6,931 nt of DNA from Minisyncoccota bacterium (GTDB lineage: Bacteria; Patescibacteriota; Minisyncoccia; Phycocordibacterales; UBA2100), in contig JAESTJ010000022.1 in assembly GCA_016763615.1 (NCBI GenBank), positions 1 through 6,931 of the forward strand, in the 5' to 3' direction. Within the stretch, counting starts at the first letter, position 1, and each line of letters opens with the position of its first letter. Under the pieces are notes generated by a model. The model saw only the letters and a list, made by a program, of their open reading frames with translations, did not search any database and was not told the origin of the DNA. The position numbers and the translations under genes were made by a program. Below, piece after piece: positions 1 through 6,577 of this stretch.

Positions 1-500
1 CACCACACCGAAGATTCACACACAAAGAGCATTTCGCCCGATGGATTGTACACACCGTTCGACAATCCAAAGTAGGAATCAAACGTCAGTGCGTGACCGA
101 AACGCTCTTTCAGTCTTGCGCGAGCGAGACCATGCTCAATCATGGCAGTTGCAGGAATTTGTATGAGCATAGACATGAGCATGCTCGTACCATGTTTGGA
201 CACGTGGTAACTTTCAGCCACTTCGCCGGTTTCTTGGTCACACAAGCCAGAGTGGATTGATGTAAAAGAAATTCCAAGATTCCAGCTCACCTGAGTCCCA
301 AAAAAGACTGAAGCTTCTGACTTGGATTCGTTCTCAAGTGCACGGACCCCGTCTGCCAAAAATTCAGCAGATTGCGTACTCATTTCAATCTCTCTAATTT
401 CAGGGTACACACGCTTCCCGTTTACTTTCATTCCATAGCGCCGACTAATAACATCGGCGACATGAGAAAGTGGTGTAACACCACTTGTTGATTTAGTCAT
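1..500 (-). CDS. Hypothetical protein, 5' part only (C-terminus beyond left edge)
   Basis: An open frame begins at ATG 498-500 and stays open for 166 codons to the left edge, so the C-terminus is missing. I do not recognise the family. The start is well supported: AGGAAGGA lies at 515-508, 7 nt before the ATG, and a sigma70-like promoter lies upstream. The N-terminus (MTKSTSGVTPLSHVADVISR) is polar with no signal peptide or membrane helix, so it is probably cytoplasmic. Residues about 66-120 alternate hydrophobic and polar residues (FFGTQVSWNLGISFTSIHSG and onward), which suggests beta strands, followed by a likely helix with Met/Leu-rich and Arg-rich stretches. No catalytic motif is evident. 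GC in two hand-counted lines is near 49%, against about 35-42% in lines sampled further right, so it may differ in expression level or origin. Confidence is high that it is coding and low for any function. Confidence 0.85.
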   Translation of the reverse strand, partial: MTKSTSGVTPLSHVADVISRRYGMKVNGKRVYPEIREIEMSTQSAEFLADGVRALENESKSEASVFFGTQVSWNLGISFTSIHSGLCDQETGEVAESYHVSKHGTSMLMSMLIQIPATAMIEHGLARARLKERFGHALTFDSYFGLSNGVYNPSGEMLFVCESSVW

Positions 501-507
501 CTTATAA

Positions 508-515
508 TCCTTCCT
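508..515 (-). promoter_or_regulatory. Shine-Dalgarno site of the left-edge gene
   Basis: AGGAAGGA reads on the minus strand, 7 nt before ATG 500. It is the only strong Shine-Dalgarno match I found ahead of any gene in the window, and it fixes the start of the left-edge gene. Confidence 0.75.
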
Positions 516-534
516 GTGTTAGTTTTCTGCTCAA

Positions 535-563
535 AGAATACCCTTACCTACGCTAAAATTCAA
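535..563 (-). promoter_or_regulatory. Sigma70-like promoter for the left-edge gene
   Basis: On the minus strand TTGAAT (563-558, -35) and TATTCT (540-535, -10) are separated by exactly 17 nt. Each matches four of six consensus positions. The predicted transcript start near 528 would give a leader of about 28 nt that includes the Shine-Dalgarno site. The rest of the 501-678 gap shows no RNA gene, no obvious operator and no strong hairpin for ending the upstream minus-strand gene; only an imperfect palindrome is seen at 651-664. Confidence 0.5.
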
Positions 564-678
564 TGGAATTGTTTTTTGGACTCTAACTTTGAACACTGCT
601 TCGTTATTTGAAAGTGCAACCCATGTTCCCTATGCATCAAGGACGCGTGCTTACTGTACGGTAACCTACCAAAACATA

Positions 679-2577
679 TCAGGGCGTGAGTGTTTCTAGA
701 AACGTTATCACTTCTTCGTACTGGGGACGTAGTTCAAGGGCTTTCTTAGCATACAAAAGCGCTTCAATTTCGTTACCCACGCTTAAGTAAGCTTGCGCGA
801 GATTAAATTGTACTGCAGCACGATTAGGAGCTAATGTTTGTGCATTACGAAAACTTTGAACCGCCTGTTCCCTAAGTATCTCGTCTTCTGTAATTACTCC
901 TGAAAGAAACTGTGCATTGCCAAATGCCACTTGAGTTTGATATTGCCTACTATCAACAACCTGTGCTTGAAATGCTGAGCTCACTGCCTTCGAAAGGTCT
1001 GAGTCAATACTTTCTTTCTCTCCTCCACTAGTAAACTCTTGTCGTGCCCGGTTAAGGTACGTATACGTTAAGAGTCTCAGTGTCTCCGGAGAGGCCACGT
1101 AGGTAGTAGCTTTTTCGAGAAATTGTATCGCCTCTGTGTATTTAGGAGGGTTCTCTTCGAGAGCTACAACTCCTTTTCCGTGTGAGTACAAAGCTACAAA
1201 GTGTGCCACTGAAAAAGCTACAAGTACCACACTAAGTCCGAGCAAACAAACAATGACTATTTTTTCAAACAGCGAAGTTGGTGAAGCGCCTAAATCGTCA
1301 TCTTTTTTCTCCTGTAATGCGATTAGAGCTCCCGCGGATAAACCTATGACTAAAAGAAATTGAACAGAGGGGGGGTAGAGTAACATCCACACAATGCCGA
1401 AAACTACAATACTCGCAAATCCTTTACGGTATATATCTTTTTCAAAATCGAGTTCATACGACCTCACTACTACCGGGAGAGCAAACATACTAACTAAGAA
1501 AATTCCAAGTGTGAGCGGTAGACCAATTTCCAGAGCGAGTGTTATCAACATATTTGAACCACTTTGAAAATCCTTATCCCAAAATACTGTCGCACTTACT
1601 TCTTTAGGAAAATATTTATCCCATTGATATATAAATGAGTTCAAACCAGTTCCCCACACAAGTGCAGAAGGATCATTTTCATATACACGTGAAAATACAT
1701 ATATTGATGCACTTAGTGAAGGTCGTATTTCTTGAGCCGGCCTTTTAATCGTATCTTGCAAGGGAACAGTACTCATACTACCTACCAACATGCCACTTAC
1801 GACCAGTGCGCCTGCAATCAATACTATAAAAACCGTACTTGTTCGCATGAGTTGTCTATGTCTTCCATGTGCGAGTAAGGTAAAAACAAACATACCGAGT
1901 ACCAAAACACCTGTCACAAACATGAGTAATAATGATCCTGAAAAAAAGATGAATATTGAAGCCAGCACAGCTGTGCCAATCGGTAGTAACTGACTACTGC
2001 CAGAACTCGAAAAAGACAATGTGCTCGCGAGAATAAATCCTACTCCAATCACTAGATACGTAGAGAAAGTCGCTATGTCCCCCACCGCTTTAAAAGAAAC
2101 ATCGAAAACCGAAAAAACTGCAAACAGCGTCATAAAAATCAAAACACCACTTACCACCGAGTACATAAGAAGGCGTGCACGTGCGACTGATGTTGTGAAC
2201 ATGTACCCTACGACAAGTACTGAAAAAATACTTAAAAACGAAACGAACGTTCCGGCAGAAAATCGTAAGTCACCAACAAAGGTTATAGGAAAACCATCCC
2301 TCATAAGCATCAATAACAATATGCTAAAAAATACTACTCCCGAAAGTAGTATATTTCTAAAAGTTACTGAATGTATTTCTTTGTCAGCGGTAAATAAAAA
2401 CGACCCAAGCATAAGGAGTGTTGCGGCCACAAGAGTCGCAACTACAGCAGTACTATCAGTAAAAGTAATATATGGAGTAAGTGGAGCTCCCCCTACGAAA
2501 ACAACAATGAGTACCACTTGTACACACTCAAACACACCGACATTAAAAGTTGATAATTTATTCCAAAGCTTTCCCAT
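679..2577 (-). CDS. O-antigen ligase/polymerase-like membrane protein with C-terminal TPRs
   Basis: This 632-residue protein has about 12-13 hydrophobic segments from residue 15 to 463, then a soluble helical tail. Between the segments near 247-267 and 343-370 lies a large polar loop (about 270-342). It holds the family-like stretch RPSLSASIYVFSRV, then a VWGTGLNSF motif (307-315), a FP pair, and FWDKDFQSGSN at 332-342. This loop pattern is typical of the Wzy/WaaL (Wzy_C) superfamily, which joins polyprenol-linked glycans into polymers or transfers them to an acceptor at the outer face of the cytoplasmic membrane. Residues about 476-625 form TPR-like repeats; the best one is at 587-618 (AAVQFNLAQAYLSVGNEIEA, ending ALELRP). 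Fusion of this fold to TPRs is common in Parcubacteria as I recall, and the glycan substrate is unknown. ATG 2577 has only a weak AGAG upstream. No glycosyltransferases are adjacent, so the pathway is not visible. Stop is TGA. Confidence 0.82.
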   Translation of the reverse strand: MGKLWNKLSTFNVGVFECVQVVLIVVFVGGAPLTPYITFTDSTAVVATLVAATLLMLGSFLFTADKEIHSVTFRNILLSGVVFFSILLLMLMRDGFPITFVGDLRFSAGTFVSFLSIFSVLVVGYMFTTSVARARLLMYSVVSGVLIFMTLFAVFSVFDVSFKAVGDIATFSTYLVIGVGFILASTLSFSSSGSSQLLPIGTAVLASIFIFFSGSLLLMFVTGVLVLGMFVFTLLAHGRHRQLMRTSTVFIVLIAGALVVSGMLVGSMSTVPLQDTIKRPAQEIRPSLSASIYVFSRVYENDPSALVWGTGLNSFIYQWDKYFPKEVSATVFWDKDFQSGSNMLITLALEIGLPLTLGIFLVSMFALPVVVRSYELDFEKDIYRKGFASIVVFGIVWMLLYPPSVQFLLVIGLSAGALIALQEKKDDDLGASPTSLFEKIVIVCLLGLSVVLVAFSVAHFVALYSHGKGVVALEENPPKYTEAIQFLEKATTYVASPETLRLLTYTYLNRARQEFTSGGEKESIDSDLSKAVSSAFQAQVVDSRQYQTQVAFGNAQFLSGVITEDEILREQAVQSFRNAQTLAPNRAAVQFNLAQAYLSVGNEIEALLYAKKALELRPQYEEVITFLETLTP

Positions 2578-2591
2578 TACTCTCTATGGTT

Positions 2592-2601
2592 ACATATATG
2601 T
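2592..2601. promoter_or_regulatory. 10-bp perfect palindrome in the divergent promoter region
   Basis: ACATATATGT is a perfect palindrome 14 nt upstream of the minus-strand ligase start. It could be an operator half or simply an AT-rich promoter element. Two GTATAC palindromes (2625-2630 and 2650-2655) lie 25 bp apart in the same 86-nt gap. No -35/-10 pair for the ligase gene stands out. Function is speculative. Confidence 0.25.
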
Positions 2602-2650
2602 GATGACACATCTATAACATTACTGTATACATTTCGATGAAAGAAACAGG

Positions 2651-2656
2651 TATACT
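2651..2656 (+). promoter_or_regulatory. Candidate -10 box, possibly giving a leaderless transcript
   Basis: TATACT differs from TATAAT at one position and ends 7 nt before the ATG at 2664. Transcription would start at or next to the A of the start codon. No Shine-Dalgarno sequence lies upstream of this ATG, which fits leaderless initiation. The -35 position (about 2628-2633, TACATT) is poor, so the promoter is only a candidate. Confidence 0.4.
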
Positions 2657-2663
2657 TTAGATA

Positions 2664-3083
2664 ATGAAATCTGTTATTACAGCAGTAGTTGGTTGTGCGC
2701 TAGGTATTACGTTTATGTATGGTCTTACGAAAACTTTTGAGTCTTACGTCTCACAAAAAACCAAAGTGTTCTCTAGTGATTTGCTTGCATTCAAGGGTGT
2801 TGTCGAAGAAAACAACACTCTTAACAATACAATACTACTACAAGTCGCACGAAACAATTTCCAGCAAAACCCTACAAAAGTACGTGTGGCATACAACTCC
2901 GATACAACATGGAGTCGCACAAGTGCGCTCGTACAGGATGGGTACTTTTTTGGAGTACAAGACAGCAAGCCAATACAACCCACAGATCTTTCGTCAGGAG
3001 ACCAAATATATATAATACGCGACTCAAGTAACGATACTCAAATACGTGCGACGTACATTACTATTTTAGATACCACCTTATGA
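2664..3083 (+). CDS. Small membrane-anchored protein with beta-rich outer domain (first of a paralogous pair)
   Basis: 139 residues. An N-terminal hydrophobic helix (about 4-20, VITAVVGCALGITFMYGL) has a single Lys before it, so it reads as an uncleaved anchor or signal peptide with the rest outside. Residues about 42-139 look like a small beta barrel: FKGVVEENNTLNNTILLQV, then TKVRVAYNSDTTW, an ALVQDG turn, a DLSSGDQIYII strand and a final strand IRATYITIL. The order 'G-x-V, long strand, t-x-t, DL-x-x-G-D-x-[IV]' resembles the small OB-like domains of the DUF5666 type; that is a resemblance by eye, not a family assignment. Its 3' end overlaps the next gene by 4 nt (ATGA at 3080-3083), so the two are translationally coupled. 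It has no Shine-Dalgarno site. Function unknown. Confidence 0.8.
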   Translation: MKSVITAVVGCALGITFMYGLTKTFESYVSQKTKVFSSDLLAFKGVVEENNTLNNTILLQVARNNFQQNPTKVRVAYNSDTTWSRTSALVQDGYFFGVQDSKPIQPTDLSSGDQIYIIRDSSNDTQIRATYITILDTTL

Positions 3084-3529
3084 ACTACCTTAAAACTATT
3101 ACACACTCCTTCATAACTGTCTTTGTACTTGCGGCTCTCTTGGGCGGTGTGTCGACATACACACTCACGTTATATAATAAGACTATAAATATCAAGGAGT
3201 TACAAACAGCTCAAGGTAACATTGGTTCCTATAAACGGTTTGTGCGTATCGAAAACATTGATGTTGAGAGAAATTTGATTGGTGCTATAACAATTGACAG
3301 AGACGTTTACCAAGTACAACGCATGTTATTCTCTATTACCGATGCAACCAAGATTGAACGTCAAAATACCCTCGTGGAAAATGGTATCGTCGTTGGATTT
3401 ACTCCAGTTGAGCAACTCAGCATTACTGATCTTGAAGTAAACGAAGAGATAATCGTTCGTTTACTAGTGTCATCTAGCGGTAAACTTGTCGCTAATAATA
3501 TCGTACTAGGAATACTTTCTTCTAATTAA
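3080..3529 (+). CDS. Small membrane-anchored protein with beta-rich outer domain (second of a paralogous pair)
   Basis: 149 residues, starting inside the stop region of the preceding gene (ATGA overlap). An N-terminal helix (about 10-31, HSFITVFVLAALLGGVSTYT) anchors it, followed by a linker and a beta-rich domain at about 46-149. The C-terminal half aligns by eye with its neighbour: L-V-[EQ]-[ND]-G, then two to three residues, G-F/V, then a T-DL stretch and a final strand (LVANNIVLGIL here, IRATYITIL there). The shared architecture and weak similarity point to an old tandem duplication. The two probably work together at the cell surface, but no substrate or enzyme motif is visible. It ends 12 nt from the convergent end of the next operon, with no GC-rich hairpin between. 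Confidence 0.8.
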   Translation: MNYLKTITHSFITVFVLAALLGGVSTYTLTLYNKTINIKELQTAQGNIGSYKRFVRIENIDVERNLIGAITIDRDVYQVQRMLFSITDATKIERQNTLVENGIVVGFTPVEQLSITDLEVNEEIIVRLLVSSSGKLVANNIVLGILSSN

Positions 3530-3541
3530 AACAGGTACAGG
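3530..3541. other. 12-nt convergent intergenic gap without terminator
   Basis: The plus-strand pair and the minus-strand operon end 12 nt apart. AAACAGGTACAGG-like sequence here forms no GC-rich hairpin with a T run. Each transcript therefore probably reads into the 3' end of the other, or termination lies inside the coding sequence. This is negative evidence, seen by eye. Confidence 0.4.
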
Positions 3542-4525
3542 CTAACGTTGTTTTTGAAGGTCTATAACTCTGTCACGCGCTGTTTCTACACATAATTGCA
3601 TATAATGTTCGTTACTGTCAGATGCAACATCGCAAAGTTCTTGCGTTCGCTCTATGGTGATAGACTCGATGGCAGGTATAACATTACCAATACCTCGAAA
3701 ACAGTTTTGTAGTAACTCGGATTCGGTAAGCATCTCTCGACATTGTTGCCCAACTTTTTTAAATACCTCTAGGGTAGATTTATCTTCAAACTGTACTTGC
3801 TGCCACCACTGTGGTTGCCAATAACTACACGCCAATAAATCGTCTCCTGAAAGTTCTGAACAAGGCTGAAACACATTAGTAGTAGTAAATTTCCTCCCCA
3901 CTTCGTTTTCTTCGGCAATCATAGTTCGAAAATTGTACTCCATAAAAATACCTCCTGAACATCCGCCAATAGGATCATTTGCAGGAAGTGACTGACACGT
4001 CGAAAGCGCATCAATTAAGTCATTTTTGGTGTAACCAAAATATGTCTGAATGCCGTGCCCGATACCATGTTGGCAAAATGCTGCGTCAGTTCCCAGGTAA
4101 TCAATACATGCCTGATTAAGCTCGGCCAAAGAAGAAAGACCAAGCTCGGCAATAGCACTTCCTAAAAATTCATGGAAGCACCCGTAGTTGAGCCTCTCGT
4201 CGCACACAGTAAGACCGCTTACTCCTTCTTGCGTATACAAAATACCACCAAACAAATGTGCTCGTTCGTGCTGTAATCCATAAGACAGTCCTTGAGCTGA
4301 AGCAATAAGTTGGTCGAATGCCTTTCGTGCACCGACTTTCTGTATCAGCTCACTCCAAAATTCATAACTCTCCGAATCAACTACTTGTATTTGTTTTGTC
4401 TCACTATCAACGAACACCTCACCCAACACAAAGCCACCACCAATAATCAAACTCAGTGTCAATCCAATCAAAAAGAATTTCGTGTATGAATCGCTATATG
4501 TAGAAAACGGATTAAATATTTTCAT
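3542..4525 (-). CDS. Membrane-anchored CxHGxGHG paired-cysteine repeat protein (shorter paralogue)
   Basis: 327 residues; last gene of the operon. A hydrophobic helix at about 16-36 follows a short N-terminus, so the bulk is predicted outside the membrane. There are twelve cysteines in six pairs: 108/116, 140/151, 177/189, 222/233, 262/275 and 298/312. Each second Cys is followed by a helix-like stretch. Pair 2 carries CQHGIGHG (151-158; bases 4052-4075). Histidines 86, 90, 118, 153 and 157 all align with histidines in the upstream paralogue, as does the LYTQEG motif before pair 1. Pair 5 has a degenerate copy of the motif (CFRGIG). The even pairing suggests intra-repeat disulfides in a helical solenoid; the conserved histidines suggest metal or cofactor binding. 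Both points are inference. I know no named family for it. ATG 4525 lies 6 nt after the preceding stop with no clear Shine-Dalgarno, so it probably relies on coupling. Confidence 0.85.
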   Translation of the reverse strand: MKIFNPFSTYSDSYTKFFLIGLTLSLIIGGGFVLGEVFVDSETKQIQVVDSESYEFWSELIQKVGARKAFDQLIASAQGLSYGLQHERAHLFGGILYTQEGVSGLTVCDERLNYGCFHEFLGSAIAELGLSSLAELNQACIDYLGTDAAFCQHGIGHGIQTYFGYTKNDLIDALSTCQSLPANDPIGGCSGGIFMEYNFRTMIAEENEVGRKFTTTNVFQPCSELSGDDLLACSYWQPQWWQQVQFEDKSTLEVFKKVGQQCREMLTESELLQNCFRGIGNVIPAIESITIERTQELCDVASDSNEHYMQLCVETARDRVIDLQKQR

Positions 4526-4531
4526 ACTAAC

Positions 4532-5758
4532 TTAGTATCTACCAGGTTCTTGTAAACACTGTTCTTGAAAACTTCCCGGTAATTTTCCGCAAAGATTTTG
4601 TTTTTGTTCTTCATTTTTGATATAAAAACTAATATTTTCGGATAAGTTATTTTCACAGGATTCTTGGTATTCTGCATCAACTACCTCACCAACAACCGAA
4701 CAGTATCTAAAAGAAGCTTCGGGGTCATTTTCACCACCCCAAAATACAGAATCTAACCCCTCATTAATACACCACTCCTGTCCTTGCGAGTTCCCCGCAT
4801 ATGAACACCACTCTATAGCACGCGAAAAATCTGAATTCGAATGGCTGCTTATATCACGTATATCTCTCTGTCCCGCCAAGGGAATAAACTCTTTACCAAA
4901 TCCTGAATAACAGGCTTTACGCCATTCTTCTTCTCCCTCAGGAATTTCCTCGCAAAATGCAAAAGCGTCTCCAAACTTCTTGTAGTCAGGAGCACCAAGT
5001 TGGATACCAGCTGCCTGCCACATTTGTGGCGTTGCGTACGTAAGACAAATGCTACGTAGCTCATCAGGTACTTCTTCGGACAAACAGGGGGCAAGTGGGC
5101 CTGTTATATATTTTTTACGGGATTGCTTTATGAGTTCTGGATCATGACCACCTCCCCCCATAAGTTCCATAATTGCTCCTCCAAAACACTCTATGTACTC
5201 ACGTTGATTATATAATTCTGTTCCTGTCTGCTTACAAAAGTCTACTGTTGGTGAAAGTTCATACCCATATCCTGCAAACACCCCGTGTCCCAAACCATGA
5301 AAACACATAGTATACGCGCCTGAACCTCCAGGAGCTTCTTTGCAAGCATCTCGAATAAGTGGTAGTGCGCCTTCTCCAAACTCAGCCAGCGTTCCTATAA
5401 CAATAGTATGCGAACATGCATTGCGAAAATCAGGTGTACAAAAACGAATACCATCTATTCCTTCCTGTTTGTATAATTCATCACCGACAAAATGACCTAG
5501 TAAATGTAAATCTGTTTGCGGTGGTAATGACGCACGTTTTAGTACTTCAAATGCATAGATTGCACCCTTTTTTGAGGCAAGTTCAGCAAACCTATCAGAC
5601 AATTTCTGAAAACTTGCAACGTTACTACCAATTGTTTTTGCTTCATGATATTCAGCGCTTTTAGCAACACCAAATCCTAAAACTATCAAAAACAATACCA
5701 GCACCCCTACTACTACAATTAACTTTATTTTTTTGTTTTTCCACCTTAGGTGCCACAT
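4532..5758 (-). CDS. Membrane-anchored CxHGxGHG paired-cysteine repeat protein (longer paralogue)
   Basis: 408 residues from ATG 5758. The frame also opens at TTG 5776, which would overlap the oxygenase stop by 7 nt. I prefer the ATG because it gives a compact signal-anchor: a basic stretch (KNKKIK, residues 7-12), then a helix at about 13-32. Residues after 35 are predicted outside. Sixteen cysteines form eight pairs: 107/115, 139/152, 175/191, 225/238, 269/283, 318/330, 353/368 and 390/401. Pair 2 contains CFHGLGHG (152-159; bases 5282-5305). Histidines 85, 89, 117, 154 and 158 match H86, H90, H118, H153 and H157 of the downstream paralogue; LYKQEG also matches. Pair 5 has CYSGFGKE, a decayed copy without the histidines. 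Pairs 1-6 correspond to the shorter paralogue; pairs 7-8 are extra. The fold is probably a disulfide-stapled helical repeat. Function is unknown, and the family is unrecognised. Confidence 0.85.
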   Translation of the reverse strand: MWHLRWKNKKIKLIVVVGVLVLFLIVLGFGVAKSAEYHEAKTIGSNVASFQKLSDRFAELASKKGAIYAFEVLKRASLPPQTDLHLLGHFVGDELYKQEGIDGIRFCTPDFRNACSHTIVIGTLAEFGEGALPLIRDACKEAPGGSGAYTMCFHGLGHGVFAGYGYELSPTVDFCKQTGTELYNQREYIECFGGAIMELMGGGGHDPELIKQSRKKYITGPLAPCLSEEVPDELRSICLTYATPQMWQAAGIQLGAPDYKKFGDAFAFCEEIPEGEEEWRKACYSGFGKEFIPLAGQRDIRDISSHSNSDFSRAIEWCSYAGNSQGQEWCINEGLDSVFWGGENDPEASFRYCSVVGEVVDAEYQESCENNLSENISFYIKNEEQKQNLCGKLPGSFQEQCLQEPGRY

Positions 5759-5769
5759 GAATAAAATGC

Positions 5770-6576
5770 TTACCAATGTATTTTTTCACACACATCACAC
5801 TTCTTAAATTCGTCGTGATCGACAAAGAAAATAACAGCCCATCGTGCGACATCATCATCCACTCCTTTATTTGCATGTGGGTCAACAAGGTGTAGAGATG
5901 GTGCAAAGTCATCAGAAGTTAACTTGTAAAAATATAGTCCACAAAACATAAGTGCATGTCCCTCTTCTCGCACAGGCGGAGCAACTGATCTACGCTCGTG
6001 TCCTAGTAAAAGTCCTGGCCCACTTTCGGCAAGAGAAATGGTACAACTACCACTATCATAATGTGGCGTAAAACCTAAATACTTATCTGGTTCTGCTCCT
6101 TTAGTTCCGTATCGCAAAAAACGAAGCATGCTGAAACGAGGTATGTCACTGTCTTCATCATAGAGTTTCTTGCGAAGACCTGGAAATTCTTTTTCAAGCG
6201 AATCAACGAGTTTTGAAAACATCACGCAGGCATGTTCGTACACAATTCCCATCTTCTCAACCATCTCTTTTTCAGTATGGCTTCGGTGTTGTGCCGTAAG
6301 CTCAGGAAGAAGTTTTCGATTGTACTGAAACCACCCAATATCAGAAGGTTTGTTATTGTAAGTACCGTAGTGTTTATATCCAACTTCATCACATTTATTT
6401 GCTCCTTTTTTTGTAGGAAGTTTATAGTTTTCTTTTACATGCTCAGGTGACTTCGCAAACGTCATAAATGCATCGACTGCATTTTGTATGGCACCTTCGG
6501 GTATGGACAAAGGAATATTAGTATATGCGTTTTTCTTTAGATCATTTTTTATATCTGTAGAATTCGGAAATTTCAT
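5770..6576 (-). CDS. 2-oxoglutarate/Fe(II)-dependent oxygenase, isopenicillin-N-synthase-like
   Basis: 268 residues, close to the usual size of this fold with no signal peptide, so cytoplasmic. H172 and D174 (PHYDSGSCTISLAESGPGLLL, start of the line) form the HxD iron motif, followed by the expected strand and GPGLLL. H229 (SLHLVDP) fits the distal iron His, and R245 in ARWAVIFFVD fits the 2-oxoglutarate-binding Arg. The spacing H229-R245 is 16 residues, longer than the usual 9-11, with an acidic insertion; H234 is an alternative ligand. The N-terminal part (DIKNDLKK to about 145) is a helix-rich region of IPNS-family type. The reaction is unknown. The C-terminus has C260-x2-C263 and H267, which is odd for the family. 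It starts 1 nt after the rhodanese stop and ends 11 nt before the next ATG, so the genes are cotranscribed. No Shine-Dalgarno is seen. Confidence 0.85.
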   Translation of the reverse strand: MKFPNSTDIKNDLKKNAYTNIPLSIPEGAIQNAVDAFMTFAKSPEHVKENYKLPTKKGANKCDEVGYKHYGTYNNKPSDIGWFQYNRKLLPELTAQHRSHTEKEMVEKMGIVYEHACVMFSKLVDSLEKEFPGLRKKLYDEDSDIPRFSMLRFLRYGTKGAEPDKYLGFTPHYDSGSCTISLAESGPGLLLGHERRSVAPPVREEGHALMFCGLYFYKLTSDDFAPSLHLVDPHANKGVDDDVARWAVIFFVDHDEFKKCDVCEKIHW

Positions 6577-6577
6577 A

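Noticed and set aside
645..670. Possible terminator after the ligase gene (imperfect TTACTGTACGGTAA palindrome)
   Set aside because: The stem is short and mismatched, and no T run follows on the minus strand.
1136..1993. Short plus-strand open frames inside the ligase gene (1136-1363, 1790-1993)
   Set aside because: Antisense to coding sequence, no ribosome site, low-complexity products.
2021..2617. Plus-strand 198-codon open frame antisense to the ligase gene
   Set aside because: It is Thr/Ser/Asn/Lys-rich with no fold pattern, lies opposite a clear membrane protein gene, and runs through the divergent promoter region. It is a shadow of the minus-strand hydrophobic codons.
4849..5094. Other-frame open frames inside the operon (4849-5094, 5416-5664, 5661-5912, 6232-6450) and inside the small-protein gene (2719-3015, 2744-2983)
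   Set aside because: All lie within well-supported genes and encode compositions without recognisable structure.
5282..5305. C-x-H-G-x-G-H-G read as a cytochrome c haem site
   Set aside because: The covalent haem motif is C-x2-C-H; no such motif occurs in either protein. Non-covalent haem or metal binding is not excluded.
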